Source: JAOXRU01 sp965247735
GTDB lineage: Bacteria > Bacteroidota > Bacteroidia > Flavobacteriales > Flavobacteriaceae
Reading direction: 5' to 3'
DNA: 64,000 bases
NCBI GenBank assembly: GCA_965247735.1
Contig: CBDFHN010000002.1
Location: 3,162,001-3,226,000 of the forward strand
Part shown: positions 7,746 to 16,515 of the stretch, piece by piece
How positions within the stretch are numbered: position 1 is the first letter of the stretch
Layout: every line of letters starts with the position of its first letter
Notes under the pieces: generated by a model
Seen by the model: the letters and a program-made list of their open reading frames with translations, nothing else
Told to the model about the DNA's origin: nothing
Databases searched by the model: none
Program-made: the position numbers and the translations under genes

Positions 7746-8285
7746 ATGGAGTTAATTAATACTGCTATTCCTGGCTGTTATGAAATAGGTTTAAATGATT
7801 TTGAGGATGATAGAGGCCTTTTTTTCAAGACATTCCATGTCGATTTTTTTAGAAGTAAGGGATTGGAAACTAATTGGAAAGAAGAATATTTTTCAAACTC
7901 AAAAAAAAATGTCATCCGAGGAATGCATTTTCAGATGCCGCCAAAAGAACATTCAAAACTTGTCACTTGCTTATCTGGAGCTGTTTTAGACGTGGTTCTT
8001 GATTTAAGAAAAAATTCGCCTATGTATATGAAAAGCGCTTCTTTTTATTTAGACTCTAAAAACAAGAAAAGGATGATTTATATACCGAAAGGTTGTGCAC
8101 ATGGTTTTTTGAGTTTGAAGGATAATTCTCTTTTGCACTATAAAGTATCTACGATTTATGATCCAGATAAAGATGAAGGAATATTATGGGATGGTTTTGG
8201 TTTTAATTGGGACGTAAATAACCCTATTGTTTCAAAGCGTGATCATGAGCACCTTAGATTAAATGAATTTAAATCACCTTTTTAA
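7746..8285 (+). CDS. RmlC-like cupin sugar-nucleotide epimerase (possible CDP-hexulose 5-epimerase, AscE type)
   Basis: A 179-residue cupin of the dTDP-4-dehydrorhamnose 3,5-epimerase family. The conserved histidine lies in RGMHFQ (His61), the second basic/His segment in YIPKGCAHGFLSL, and a tyrosine (Tyr138) precedes DPDKDEGILWDG. Because it follows rfbF-rfbG-rfbH directly, the best substrate guess is the CDP-3,6-dideoxy-4-keto sugar, as for AscE of CDP-ascarylose biosynthesis. The alternative is a relocated rmlC serving dTDP-rhamnose. That is less likely because rmlD is absent and rmlA is shortened. It lies 40 bases after rfbH and 3 bases before the next SDR gene. Confidence 0.8.
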   Translation: MELINTAIPGCYEIGLNDFEDDRGLFFKTFHVDFFRSKGLETNWKEEYFSNSKKNVIRGMHFQMPPKEHSKLVTCLSGAVLDVVLDLRKNSPMYMKSASFYLDSKNKKRMIYIPKGCAHGFLSLKDNSLLHYKVSTIYDPDKDEGILWDGFGFNWDVNNPIVSKRDHEHLRLNEFKSPF

Positions 8286-8288
8286 AAG

Positions 8289-9194
8289 ATGAAAGTATTT
8301 ATAACAGGTGCAACAGGTTTTATAGGAGCCAATTTATGTCGATTGTTAATTAAAAAAAATTATGATGTATCTATTGGTTTACGCAAGGACTCTGATTTGA
8401 CTAGCATTAATGACTTTAAAAAAGACACTACACTTTATTATTATACAGATTCCGTAAAACAATTTGCATCTTTTTTAAAAGAGGAAAAAATTGAAATGGT
8501 ATTTCATTTAGCATCTTGTTTTATTGCTGAGCATCAATCTGATGACATAGTTAACCTTATTGATAGTAATTTATTGTTTGGAACCTTTTTGTTAGAAGCA
8601 ATGAAGATAGCAGAAATAAAAGAAATTGTTAACACTGGTACTTCTTGGCAGCATTATAACAATGAGCCGTACAGCCCTGTTTGCTTGTATGCGGCAACAA
8701 AACAAGCTTTTGAGTGTTTAATTACTTATTATGTTGAAGCTGAAAATTTATCCTGTATCACACTTAAATTATTTGATTCTTATAGTGAAAATGATACTAG
8801 GCCAAAATTAATAAATTTGTTAAATAGTTTTGCTGCTAAAGGAAAAGTATTGGATATGTCACCAGGCGAGCAAGAGATAAACCTATTGCATGTTGAAGAT
8901 ATATGCAAAGGTTTTGAAAAAGCTATCGAATTGTTAAGAAATAGTGAAACGAGTTTAAATAAAAATTATGCTCTGTTTGCAAATGAGACAATTACATTGA
9001 AAGATTTAATTATGTTGTTCAATAGTATAGCCGAAAAAAAAATATCAATTAATTGGGGATTGAAAGAATATAGAAAAAGAGAAGTTATGAGATTATGGTC
9101 CTCTTTTGAAATTTTGCCAAATTGGAAGCAGGAAATATCTTTGAAAGAAGGATTAAATAGAGCTTTTGGAACTAGTGAGAATAGTATTAAATAA
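8289..9194 (+). CDS. SDR 4-keto-sugar-nucleotide reductase (AscF/RfbJ-like)
   Basis: An extended SDR of 301 residues with the N-terminal NAD(P) motif TGATGFIGANL and active-site Y134-x3-K138 (YAATK) preceded by the TGTSW serine segment. Proteins of this size at this position in CDP-dideoxyhexose loci (RfbJ abequose synthase, RfbS paratose synthase, AscF) reduce the 4-keto group in the last step. The LLHVEDICKGFEKAI segment is the usual C-terminal substrate domain. The preceding 5-epimerase-like gene favours an L-sugar such as ascarylose. Stereochemistry cannot be deduced from sequence alone, so no symbol is given. Confidence 0.74.
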   Translation: MKVFITGATGFIGANLCRLLIKKNYDVSIGLRKDSDLTSINDFKKDTTLYYYTDSVKQFASFLKEEKIEMVFHLASCFIAEHQSDDIVNLIDSNLLFGTFLLEAMKIAEIKEIVNTGTSWQHYNNEPYSPVCLYAATKQAFECLITYYVEAENLSCITLKLFDSYSENDTRPKLINLLNSFAAKGKVLDMSPGEQEINLLHVEDICKGFEKAIELLRNSETSLNKNYALFANETITLKDLIMLFNSIAEKKISINWGLKEYRKREVMRLWSSFEILPNWKQEISLKEGLNRAFGTSENSIK

Positions 9195-9255
9195 GATTAT
9201 TTTATTATAATTCCCGTTAAAAACATTTATAACGGTTGTTAAATAGGTAGTTAGG

Positions 9256-10386
9256 ATGAAAAAGAAAAATGTTTATATTATTGGTAATGTTTTAGGAGCC
9301 TATCGTTCTCAGGCCGCATTGTCAGCATTGATAGGTTCAAATAAATATAATGTTAATTTTAATAATTTTTCATTTTTAAATACTAATCTTAATAAAGATT
9401 TATTTAGATTTATTAAAGTTTTAGACGTGTTTTTTTCATCAATATTTCGCTTTTATTTCCTCTTACGTTCAGATATAGTTTTTGTACTTGCGATGAATAA
9501 TAATAAGTTTATTCAGCTTCAACTAGCTAAGGTTTTAAGAAAAACAATTATAACTGATTTTTATATTTCATATTATGATACCAATGTAATCGATAGAAAA
9601 AATACTTTTAAAAAATCATTTAAAGCTAGCTTATATCGTTTTTTTGATGTTGAGATGTTAAAGGCTAAGCAAGTTTTCTTTTTAAATCAATCAGAAGCAA
9701 ATTATTACATCAATATTGTTCAAGAAAAGGAATTATTTAATGTTAATTATTCAATTCTTCCATTATGTATAGATAAAAAAAAAGAGGCATCTTTACCTTT
9801 TTATAAATCTAGCAACTCTGATATGTTTAGTGTTTGTTGGTGGGGAACTTTTATCCCACTTCACGGTCTTGAAAAGATTATTTATGGCGCTCAAATTTTG
9901 AAAGAAAAGGGATTTAATTTTACACTTAGCCTGTTTGGCGATTCTGTTGAAAACGCTAAACCATTTCAGATATTGATTGAAAAATTAAATTTGAATTCCA
10001 ATGTGTTTATTTATAATGATTATAGTTTTTCTAATGGTAAATTAGAATCCTATTTAGTGGCGAATTGTGATTTAGCATTAGGGGCATTTGGGGATTCAGA
10101 AAAAGCTAAAACTGTAATTACGAATAAAGTGTTAGATGCTATTTCTATGAAGATTCCAGTAATTAGTTGTTATTCTACAGGAATTGAAGAGTATTTTAAA
10201 AAGGACATAGATATTTTTCTTTGTCGAAATGAACCGGAAGAGATTGCTGCCGAAATTATTAATGCTGCTAATTGTTCTGTTGATAAAATTCAGCAACTTT
10301 TGATTTCTAGTTTTCGTAAATTTGAAAGAAATTTTTCTTATGATGCATTTAAAATGAAAATTTTAAAAGATTTTAATAACCTTTAA
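9256..10386 (+). CDS. Glycosyltransferase, GT-B fold (GT4-like)
   Basis: A 376-residue cytoplasmic or membrane-peripheral transferase. The C-terminal half has WWGTFIPLHGLEKIIYGAQIL, SLFGDSVENA, and TNKVLDAISMKIPVISCYSTG, which is the usual second Rossmann domain of GT4-type enzymes that bind the sugar nucleotide. The N-terminal half is lysine-, phenylalanine- and asparagine-rich and divergent, as expected for the acceptor side. Its stop codon overlaps the start of the flippase (TAATG), so the two are coupled. It presumably adds one sugar of the repeat unit on the lipid carrier; donor and acceptor are unknown. Confidence 0.75.
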   Translation: MKKKNVYIIGNVLGAYRSQAALSALIGSNKYNVNFNNFSFLNTNLNKDLFRFIKVLDVFFSSIFRFYFLLRSDIVFVLAMNNNKFIQLQLAKVLRKTIITDFYISYYDTNVIDRKNTFKKSFKASLYRFFDVEMLKAKQVFFLNQSEANYYINIVQEKELFNVNYSILPLCIDKKKEASLPFYKSSNSDMFSVCWWGTFIPLHGLEKIIYGAQILKEKGFNFTLSLFGDSVENAKPFQILIEKLNLNSNVFIYNDYSFSNGKLESYLVANCDLALGAFGDSEKAKTVITNKVLDAISMKIPVISCYSTGIEEYFKKDIDIFLCRNEPEEIAAEIINAANCSVDKIQQLLISSFRKFERNFSYDAFKMKILKDFNNL

Positions 10387-11819
10387 TGTCAATAGAAAAA
10401 GAACTTAAAAAGGGTTTTTTAATAACTTTTGTCTCTAAATATTCAAATTTTATTTTTGAGCTTATAATTAGTATTGTTTTAGCAAGACTTTTGTCGCCAA
10501 AGGAGTTTGGTATTGTAGCAGTAATATTTGTTTTCACTACTTTTTTTAATTTATTAGGTGAAATTGGAGTTGGTGCAGCTATTATTCAGAATAAAAATCT
10601 CAATAACAAACATATACAATCGATTTTTAATTATACAGCTTTGATGGCAGTCGTAAGTGGAGTTGGTTTCTCATTGATTTCATATATCATAGCTGACTTT
10701 TATGAAAATGATGAATATATAAAGATTGGACATTTATTATCTTTTGTTGTGTTTTTTTATATTTTAAATGTTGTTCCACAGGCATTAATTCGAAAAGAGA
10801 AAAAATTTCTAAAATTAGAAGGGTCGATATTTGTTATAAATGTTGTATCTGGTTTATTAGCTATTTATTTAGCATTAAATGGAAGTAGTTTTTATGCGCT
10901 AGTGTATAGGGAAATAGTAAAGTCGATATTATTATTCATAGTAAATTTCCATAATAGTAAATTTAGAATTGGTTATAATTTTAATATTGATGGAATAATT
11001 TTAATATTTAATTATTCTTTTTTTCAATTTTTATTTAATGTTATTAATTATTTCTCGCGGAATTTAGATAATATATTGATAGCAAAATTTTTGGGAGCAA
11101 CTAGTCTTGGCTTTTATGATAAAGCTTATAGATTAATGCTATACCCTGTTCAAACATTAACTTTTGTTATTACACCAGTTTTGCATCCAGTCTTGGCAAA
11201 ATATGAGAATGAGCCTGAAGTAATTTATTTACATTATAAAAAAATTTTAGAAATATTGGCGTTTTTGGGAATACCGTTTTCAGTTTTTTTGTTTTATAGT
11301 TCAGAAGAGGTCATAAGCGGCATGTATGGAGGTCAATGGAGCGCCTCTGTTCCGGTTTTTAAAATATTATCCCTCTCAGTATGGATTCAAATGACATTGT
11401 CAAGCACGGGGTCTATTTTTCAGGCATTAGGAAAAACCAAGTTGCTTTTTATTTCTGGGCTTATCTCAGCTTTTTTTACAATATTAGGAATATTGTTTGG
11501 AATTATGCAAAACGATTTAGAAATGGTAGGTTATGGTATTTTGTTTGCGTTTTGCTTAAATTTTATACAAGGATTCTATTTGTTATTTGTTTTGGGATTT
11601 AAAAAGACATTTTTTCATTTTTTCATTTTTTTTAAGTTGGGTGCTATTAGTGGCTTAATATTATTAGGTGAATTGATTTTGTTTGAATTTTTAAATTGCC
11701 AAAATATTTACTTGAGTTTATTTCTTAAGTTGATTCTTTTGATAATATCATTAGTTTTTGGTGCCTTTTTAGTTAAAAAGGAATACTTTAGAATGATAAT
11801 AAAGAAAATTAAATATTAA
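10386..11819 (+). CDS. Wzx-type oligosaccharide flippase (MOP/PST family)
   Basis: An integral membrane protein of 477 residues with about 12-14 hydrophobic segments. The N-terminus, KGFLITFVSKYSNFIFELIISIVLARLLSPKEFG, is the hallmark of the WzxC/PST branch of the MOP superfamily. DNILIAKFLGATSLGFYDKAYRL in the middle is also diagnostic. Flippases of this type move undecaprenyl-linked repeat units across the inner membrane for Wzy polymerisation. The gene starts within the stop codon of the preceding glycosyltransferase. Context with the Wzy-like genes downstream supports a Wzx/Wzy pathway. Confidence 0.88.
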   Translation: MSIEKELKKGFLITFVSKYSNFIFELIISIVLARLLSPKEFGIVAVIFVFTTFFNLLGEIGVGAAIIQNKNLNNKHIQSIFNYTALMAVVSGVGFSLISYIIADFYENDEYIKIGHLLSFVVFFYILNVVPQALIRKEKKFLKLEGSIFVINVVSGLLAIYLALNGSSFYALVYREIVKSILLFIVNFHNSKFRIGYNFNIDGIILIFNYSFFQFLFNVINYFSRNLDNILIAKFLGATSLGFYDKAYRLMLYPVQTLTFVITPVLHPVLAKYENEPEVIYLHYKKILEILAFLGIPFSVFLFYSSEEVISGMYGGQWSASVPVFKILSLSVWIQMTLSSTGSIFQALGKTKLLFISGLISAFFTILGILFGIMQNDLEMVGYGILFAFCLNFIQGFYLLFVLGFKKTFFHFFIFFKLGAISGLILLGELILFEFLNCQNIYLSLFLKLILLIISLVFGAFLVKKEYFRMIIKKIKY

Positions 11820-11858
11820 CAGCAATGTATCACTAACTTTTGTGTTAATTATTGAGTA

Positions 11859-12971
11859 ATGAGAAAAAAAATATTAATTATTGGTCAGACTCCACCTCCA
11901 TATCATGGTCAAGCAATAATGATAGAAAACACGATAAAACATACGTATAAAAGTTTAGAAATATTTCACGTAAGAATGAATTTTTCAGAAGGCGTAGATG
12001 AGCTTGGGAGGTTTAAAGCAAAAAAAATATTAGTTTTAGTAAACATTATATTTAAAATATTTTACATAAGAATAAGGTTTGGGGTGAAAAACTTATATTA
12101 TCCACCTTCTGGACCAGATACAGGTCCAATAATAAGAGATATATTAGTTTTGGGAATGACAAGATGGATATTTAAAACTACTATTTATCATTTTAGAGCT
12201 GGTGGAATTTCGGAAAAAGTTGAGCGTTACCCACATTTGGTTAAAATTTTTGTGAAGAGTGTTTTTAATAAGCCAAATTTAACGATTCGTTTATCAAATA
12301 AAAACCCAGATGATGGAGGGTATTTTAATACGATTAAAGATGTTATTATACCAAATGGGCTTAAAGATTTTGGGTTAAATAGAATTAATGCTATTAAGTT
12401 AAGTTCTCCTTCCCCGCCTGTTATTTTTTTTGTAGGTGTAATTAAAGAAACAAAAGGGGTTTTAGACTTATTAAAATCTTGTTGTATTTTAAAAATAAAT
12501 AAAATTGATTTTAAGCTTAATATTCTTGGGCAAATGAGCTCGAATTTATTTGAAAAAAGATTACACGATTTTATCGATGATAATGAATTATCTAAACATG
12601 TAAATTTTTTAGGGGTTAAAACAGGAGAAGATAAATGGAGAGAGTTTTCTAATGCTGATATTTTTTGTTTTCCTAGTTATTATGAATGTGAAACTTTTGG
12701 TAATGTTTTAGTTGAAGCAATGCAGTTTCAATTGCCTATTGTTGCAACTAAGTGGAGAGGAATCCCGGATATTGTAGTTGATAATGAATCTGGTTTTTTA
12801 GTTGATATTAACTCTCCAGAAATGTTAGCCGTTAAGTTAGAGCAATTGATTAATAATGAGATGCTAAGGAAGCAGTTGGGTGAATTTGGAAGAAACATTT
12901 TTTTAAAAAACTTTCAAGAGAAAACTTATTTTAAGAATTTTGAGAAGAATGTATATGATATCATTAAATAA
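11859..12971 (+). CDS. GT4-family glycosyltransferase
   Basis: A 370-residue GT-B transferase. It opens with ILIIGQTPPPYHGQAIMIENT, a glycine-containing N-terminal loop of GT4 enzymes. The C-terminal domain has FFVGVIKETKGVLDLLKSC and the E-x7-E motif in ECETFGNVLVEAM, followed by VATKWRGIPDIVVDNESGF. These residues bind the nucleotide-sugar phosphate and ribose in characterised GT4 enzymes. There is no signal peptide; the enzyme should act at the cytoplasmic face on the lipid-linked repeat unit. It lies 39 bases after the flippase gene. Sugar specificity is unknown. Confidence 0.87.
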   Translation: MRKKILIIGQTPPPYHGQAIMIENTIKHTYKSLEIFHVRMNFSEGVDELGRFKAKKILVLVNIIFKIFYIRIRFGVKNLYYPPSGPDTGPIIRDILVLGMTRWIFKTTIYHFRAGGISEKVERYPHLVKIFVKSVFNKPNLTIRLSNKNPDDGGYFNTIKDVIIPNGLKDFGLNRINAIKLSSPSPPVIFFVGVIKETKGVLDLLKSCCILKINKIDFKLNILGQMSSNLFEKRLHDFIDDNELSKHVNFLGVKTGEDKWREFSNADIFCFPSYYECETFGNVLVEAMQFQLPIVATKWRGIPDIVVDNESGFLVDINSPEMLAVKLEQLINNEMLRKQLGEFGRNIFLKNFQEKTYFKNFEKNVYDIIK

Positions 12972-13047
12972 TAGTTATTTTTCTGGTGAGTTTTATATAA
13001 ATTATAGTTCTATTTGTTTTTTTTACGTTTTTATTAAGATATTGTAG

Positions 13048-14376
13048 ATGGATGGACAACAGAAACTAAGAAAGACTTATTTTGAGATTTTTGTCTTTTC
13101 ACAAATATTGTGTTTATTACCTATTCCAAAGGCAATTTTGTTTTTTTTACCACTATTTTCCATATTATGGTTCTTAAAAAGAAATCCTTTAAAATATTCT
13201 TTTGCTAAATATTTTTTGATTTTTATTAGTGTAATTTCATATATTCCTATTTATTTTTTCATCCGTGACGGAGATTTTTTCATTTCGAATTTTCTTTTAA
13301 GCATATTATTTTATAGTTCTTTTTTATTTATTTTCATTGCAAAGTCAAATTATTCTGTTGATCTAGAATATTTTAATGCAAAATATATTCCTGTTATTAA
13401 ATGGATTATTATAGTAGAGTCGTGTATTGGTGTTTTACAAGTCATTTTTGCTGGAGAAGGTGTCGATTTATCATCAGGAGATTATATTCAAGGGACAATA
13501 AATTTCTTTTCTTTTATTAATCATCAAAACGGATTTTCAAATGTTATTTATGTCATAAATATGACTAGTTTGTTGATTGTTTATTACGCATTGAGCTATA
13601 GAAGGAGTAGAGTTGTTATTTTGATTTGTTGTTTGGCTATAGTACTATCATCAACTATTCATTTAAGTTTAGCCCTTATAGGAGCTATTTTGATAACGTA
13701 TATGACAGTAAATATTTTTAAGTCTGTTAAAATAATGATGCCCATTATTTTGTTTTTTGTGATTCTTTATGCTTTTTTTCCACGTAATTTTTCTAGCTTA
13801 ACTAGTTATAAAAAACAGATTGTTGAATTAAAAAATTTAAAAGTCAAATCATCAATTATTACTGCAAGTGCATTGATTGATTCTCCTAAAGATTTATTGT
13901 TTGGTTATGGACTGGGACAATATTCAAGTAGAAGTGCATTAATTTTTTCAGGAAATTATTTTTATAATAAGAGAGATGATAGTTTTAGAAGTATTTATGG
14001 AATTAAGAATCAAACAACTATTTTTAAGAAAAACATAAAAGAATCTTGGATAACTAGTATTACAAATGATGCTTATGGATTTTCTGTTATGAGTAAACCA
14101 GTATATTCTATTTTGAGCCTTATTTCTGAATTGGGAATTATTGTTTTTGGTGTATTAGTTGCTTATTTTCTTAATTTTATTTTTAGAATAAATAAGGCTT
14201 ACAAAAATGAAAAAAGGAAGATGCATAAGAAGAAAAACTTAATATTATTATTGCTAACCTTTTTTTTGGTTGGGATATCTTTTTTTGAAAACTATTTAGA
14301 AATTGCTCAGGCTATTTTTCCTACATTAGTTTTAATAAAGTTGTTATCTCTATCAAAAAAAAGAAAAGGGTATTGA
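13048..14376 (+). CDS. Polytopic membrane protein, probable Wzy-type polymerase
   Basis: A 442-residue protein with about ten hydrophobic helices and a larger hydrophilic loop around residues 265-350, which is the general layout of Wzy O-antigen polymerases and WaaL ligases. Sequence conservation in this class is very low, so the call rests on topology and on the position between glycosyltransferases and another Wzy_C-type gene. The loop region holds LLFGYGLGQYSSRSAL, similar to the GxGxG-containing loop often seen before the last helices of the family. The 76-base gap upstream holds no other gene. It could also be the ligase, with the next gene being the polymerase. Confidence 0.66.
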   Translation: MDGQQKLRKTYFEIFVFSQILCLLPIPKAILFFLPLFSILWFLKRNPLKYSFAKYFLIFISVISYIPIYFFIRDGDFFISNFLLSILFYSSFLFIFIAKSNYSVDLEYFNAKYIPVIKWIIIVESCIGVLQVIFAGEGVDLSSGDYIQGTINFFSFINHQNGFSNVIYVINMTSLLIVYYALSYRRSRVVILICCLAIVLSSTIHLSLALIGAILITYMTVNIFKSVKIMMPIILFFVILYAFFPRNFSSLTSYKKQIVELKNLKVKSSIITASALIDSPKDLLFGYGLGQYSSRSALIFSGNYFYNKRDDSFRSIYGIKNQTTIFKKNIKESWITSITNDAYGFSVMSKPVYSILSLISELGIIVFGVLVAYFLNFIFRINKAYKNEKRKMHKKKNLILLLLTFFLVGISFFENYLEIAQAIFPTLVLIKLLSLSKKRKGY

Positions 14377-14428
14377 ATACAGTTGCTAGCGAATAGAAAC
14401 AACAAAATTCTAGTGTAAAATAATTTAC

Positions 14429-15688
14429 TTGATGGTGAATGATATAAAATATATTTTAAGATTTAAACTCTCTATTGAAGAAAAAATGTTGTCATTATTG
14501 GCAGTTGTTTTACCTTGGAGTAATGCTATTAGTAATATACTTATTGGAATATTAATATTTATTAGTCTTAAAAATTCATTTCAGGAATCCTTTTATGTTG
14601 ATAAGGAAAAAAGAGCCGGTATTGGATTGCTTTTTGTTTTTGTTGTTTTTAGTGTAATTTCTATATCTTACTCTTATGATGTTGCACAAAGCTATAAGTA
14701 TTTGGCGAGGCTTTCTTTACTTTTTGTTATTCCTTTTGTTATTTTATTGGGAGAAAGAAGGTATGAAAAAGAAAAACTCAATTATATACTCGCGTTATTT
14801 TTGCATTCTGTATTTGTTTTAGCTGTATTAACGCTTTTATTCGCAGTGATAAAATGGATTAATACGGATAATATTGATAATATTTGGAGCTTTATAACTT
14901 ATACAAATCTTTCTACTAGGATAATTAATCATCAACCAATATATTTCTCACTATATATTGGTTTTGCTTTAATTATAGGGTCTAATAAATTATTGAATAA
15001 GAAAAGAAAGGGTAATATTAATTTGTTATTAATTGAAATTTTCTTTTTATTTCTTTTCCTTTTTCTTTTGGGAGCTAGAACAGCAATTTTTGCAACTTTT
15101 GTGTGTATGATGATACTCTTTGTGCTAAAGTCAAAAAAGAAGTTTTTCATTTTCATTTTTTTTGGAGTATTATTGTTTAGCATTAACTATTCGTTTAATG
15201 AATCTTTTAAAAAAAGAATAGATTATCTTTTAGAATTTAAAAAAGAGTTTGATTATTCGAGTAGTTGGTCTTATGAAGGGCTAGCTTTGAGAATGATGAC
15301 ATGGGATTGTTCTATAGATATAATCAAAGATAATTTTTGGTTTGGAACTGGGATTGGTGGTGCTCAGAATTTATTGGATGAATGTTATGTAAACAAGTCT
15401 TATGAGTCATTAGTGTATTTTAAAAAAACAAATGGGACTAGTTTTAATTCCCATAGTTTATTGTTGGATGTTTTTTTGAGAACAGGGGTTTTGGGCTTTA
15501 CGGTTATTTTTTTCATGTTCATTTTTTTTCTTTTTCATTCCTATAAAACAAAAAATATAGTGTTGTTTATTTTTTTGCTTTTTTTCCTTTTAAATGGTAT
15601 TACAGATTCATTATTTGTTAGAGAAAAAGGAATAGTGTTTTTTGCTTTTTTTTTAGGAGTAACCTCCTGTATTAGAATTGAAAAATAA
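14429..15688 (+). CDS. O-antigen ligase/polymerase family membrane protein (Wzy_C)
   Basis: A 419-residue polytopic protein matching the O-antigen ligase/Wzy_C pattern better than its neighbour. It has about 11 membrane helices, the intramembrane LLGARTAIFATFVCMMILFVL segment, and a periplasmic loop with FWFGTGIGGAQNLLDE and NSHSLLLDVFLRTGVLGF. The NSH-x-L...GxxG pattern is the usual conserved core. Such proteins either polymerise lipid-linked repeat units or transfer finished polymer to an acceptor such as lipid A. Having two in a row suggests one polymerase and one ligase or second polymerase. Which is which cannot be settled from sequence. Confidence 0.78.
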   Translation: MMVNDIKYILRFKLSIEEKMLSLLAVVLPWSNAISNILIGILIFISLKNSFQESFYVDKEKRAGIGLLFVFVVFSVISISYSYDVAQSYKYLARLSLLFVIPFVILLGERRYEKEKLNYILALFLHSVFVLAVLTLLFAVIKWINTDNIDNIWSFITYTNLSTRIINHQPIYFSLYIGFALIIGSNKLLNKKRKGNINLLLIEIFFLFLFLFLLGARTAIFATFVCMMILFVLKSKKKFFIFIFFGVLLFSINYSFNESFKKRIDYLLEFKKEFDYSSSWSYEGLALRMMTWDCSIDIIKDNFWFGTGIGGAQNLLDECYVNKSYESLVYFKKTNGTSFNSHSLLLDVFLRTGVLGFTVIFFMFIFFLFHSYKTKNIVLFIFLLFFLLNGITDSLFVREKGIVFFAFFLGVTSCIRIEK

Positions 15689-15697
15689 AGTGTAAAT

Positions 15698-15731
15698 TTT
15701 GATGATTCAAATATAAATTTGTTTTACTTTG
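15698..15731 (+). promoter_or_regulatory. Possible Bacteroidota-type promoter before the WecG-like gene
   Basis: TTTG at 15698-15701 is followed, after 22 bases, by TTACTTTG at 15724-15731, one mismatch from TAnnTTTG. A perfect TAAATTTG lies at 15714-15721 but is only 12 bases from the same -33 box. The 71-base gap between genes is the largest in this part of the locus. Predicted by eye only. Confidence 0.35.
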
Positions 15732-15759
15732 CGTTTATTAAAAAAATAAAGTTAAAAAT

Positions 15760-16503
15760 ATGCTTTTCAAAGTATTAGATTTGTTTGATGTACGATATGG
15801 GGCATTAAATTATTCTGTGGCCACAGACGTAATAATTAAGAAAGCTGAGAAAAGGATTAGTTACGGTGTTTCTGCTTTAGCAGTTCATGGATTAATGGAA
15901 TCTAGGGTAAATCAGCGAATGAAAAATGCTTTGGATAAAATAGACATGATTACACCAGACGGTCAACCAATTCGTTGGGCATTAAATTATTTTCATGATG
16001 CTAACTTATTGGATAGGGTTTATGGACCAAAACTAACTGAATGTGTTATAGAAAAGGCAGTTGATAATAACCTAGGAATTTATCTATATGGTAGTACAAA
16101 AGAAACTTTGGAAAAGTTAAATCAAAAATTAACTAAAAAGTTTCCTAAGATAAACATAGTGGGAATCCATATTGATAGATTTAGAGATGCTACTCAAGAA
16201 GAAGATATTCAGGATATAAAAAAAATCAATAGAAGTGGTGCTAATATTGTGCTTGTTGGAAGAGGTTGTCCTAGACAAGAAATATGGGTAGGCGAGCATA
16301 AAAACAAAATTGACGCTGTAATGATGGCAGTAGGTGCTGCTTTTGATTTTCATGCAGGAACGTTAAAACAAGCTCCTTCTTGGATGCAAAAACGTGGATT
16401 GGAGTGGGCATATAGATTTTTTAAAGAACCAAAAAGATTGTGGAAAAGGTACTTAATTACCAATTCAAAGTTTGTGTATTTATCAATTAAGAAAATGTTT
16501 TAA
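15760..16503 (+). CDS. WecG/TagA/CpsF-family glycosyltransferase (GT26)
   Basis: A 247-residue transferase with the family landmarks: TPDGQPIRWALNYF with the conserved PDG near residue 68, LVGRGCPRQEIWV, and the diagnostic C-terminal block GAAFDFHAGTLKQAPSWMQKRGLEWAYRFF followed by EPKRLWKRYL. Known members transfer N-acetylmannosaminuronic acid (WecG), N-acetylmannosamine (TagA) or related sugars to the second position on undecaprenyl-PP-sugar. They are peripheral membrane proteins. The possible promoter just upstream and the 12-base gap to the next SDR gene suggest a sub-operon together with the initiating transferase. The donor sugar is not deducible. Confidence 0.9.
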   Translation: MLFKVLDLFDVRYGALNYSVATDVIIKKAEKRISYGVSALAVHGLMESRVNQRMKNALDKIDMITPDGQPIRWALNYFHDANLLDRVYGPKLTECVIEKAVDNNLGIYLYGSTKETLEKLNQKLTKKFPKINIVGIHIDRFRDATQEEDIQDIKKINRSGANIVLVGRGCPRQEIWVGEHKNKIDAVMMAVGAAFDFHAGTLKQAPSWMQKRGLEWAYRFFKEPKRLWKRYLITNSKFVYLSIKKMF

Positions 16504-16515
16504 ATAAATTATAAA

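Noticed and set aside
9195..9255. Possible terminator between the reductase and the glycosyltransferase
   Set aside because: Only a weak AACGGTTGTT-like partial inverted repeat without a stable stem.
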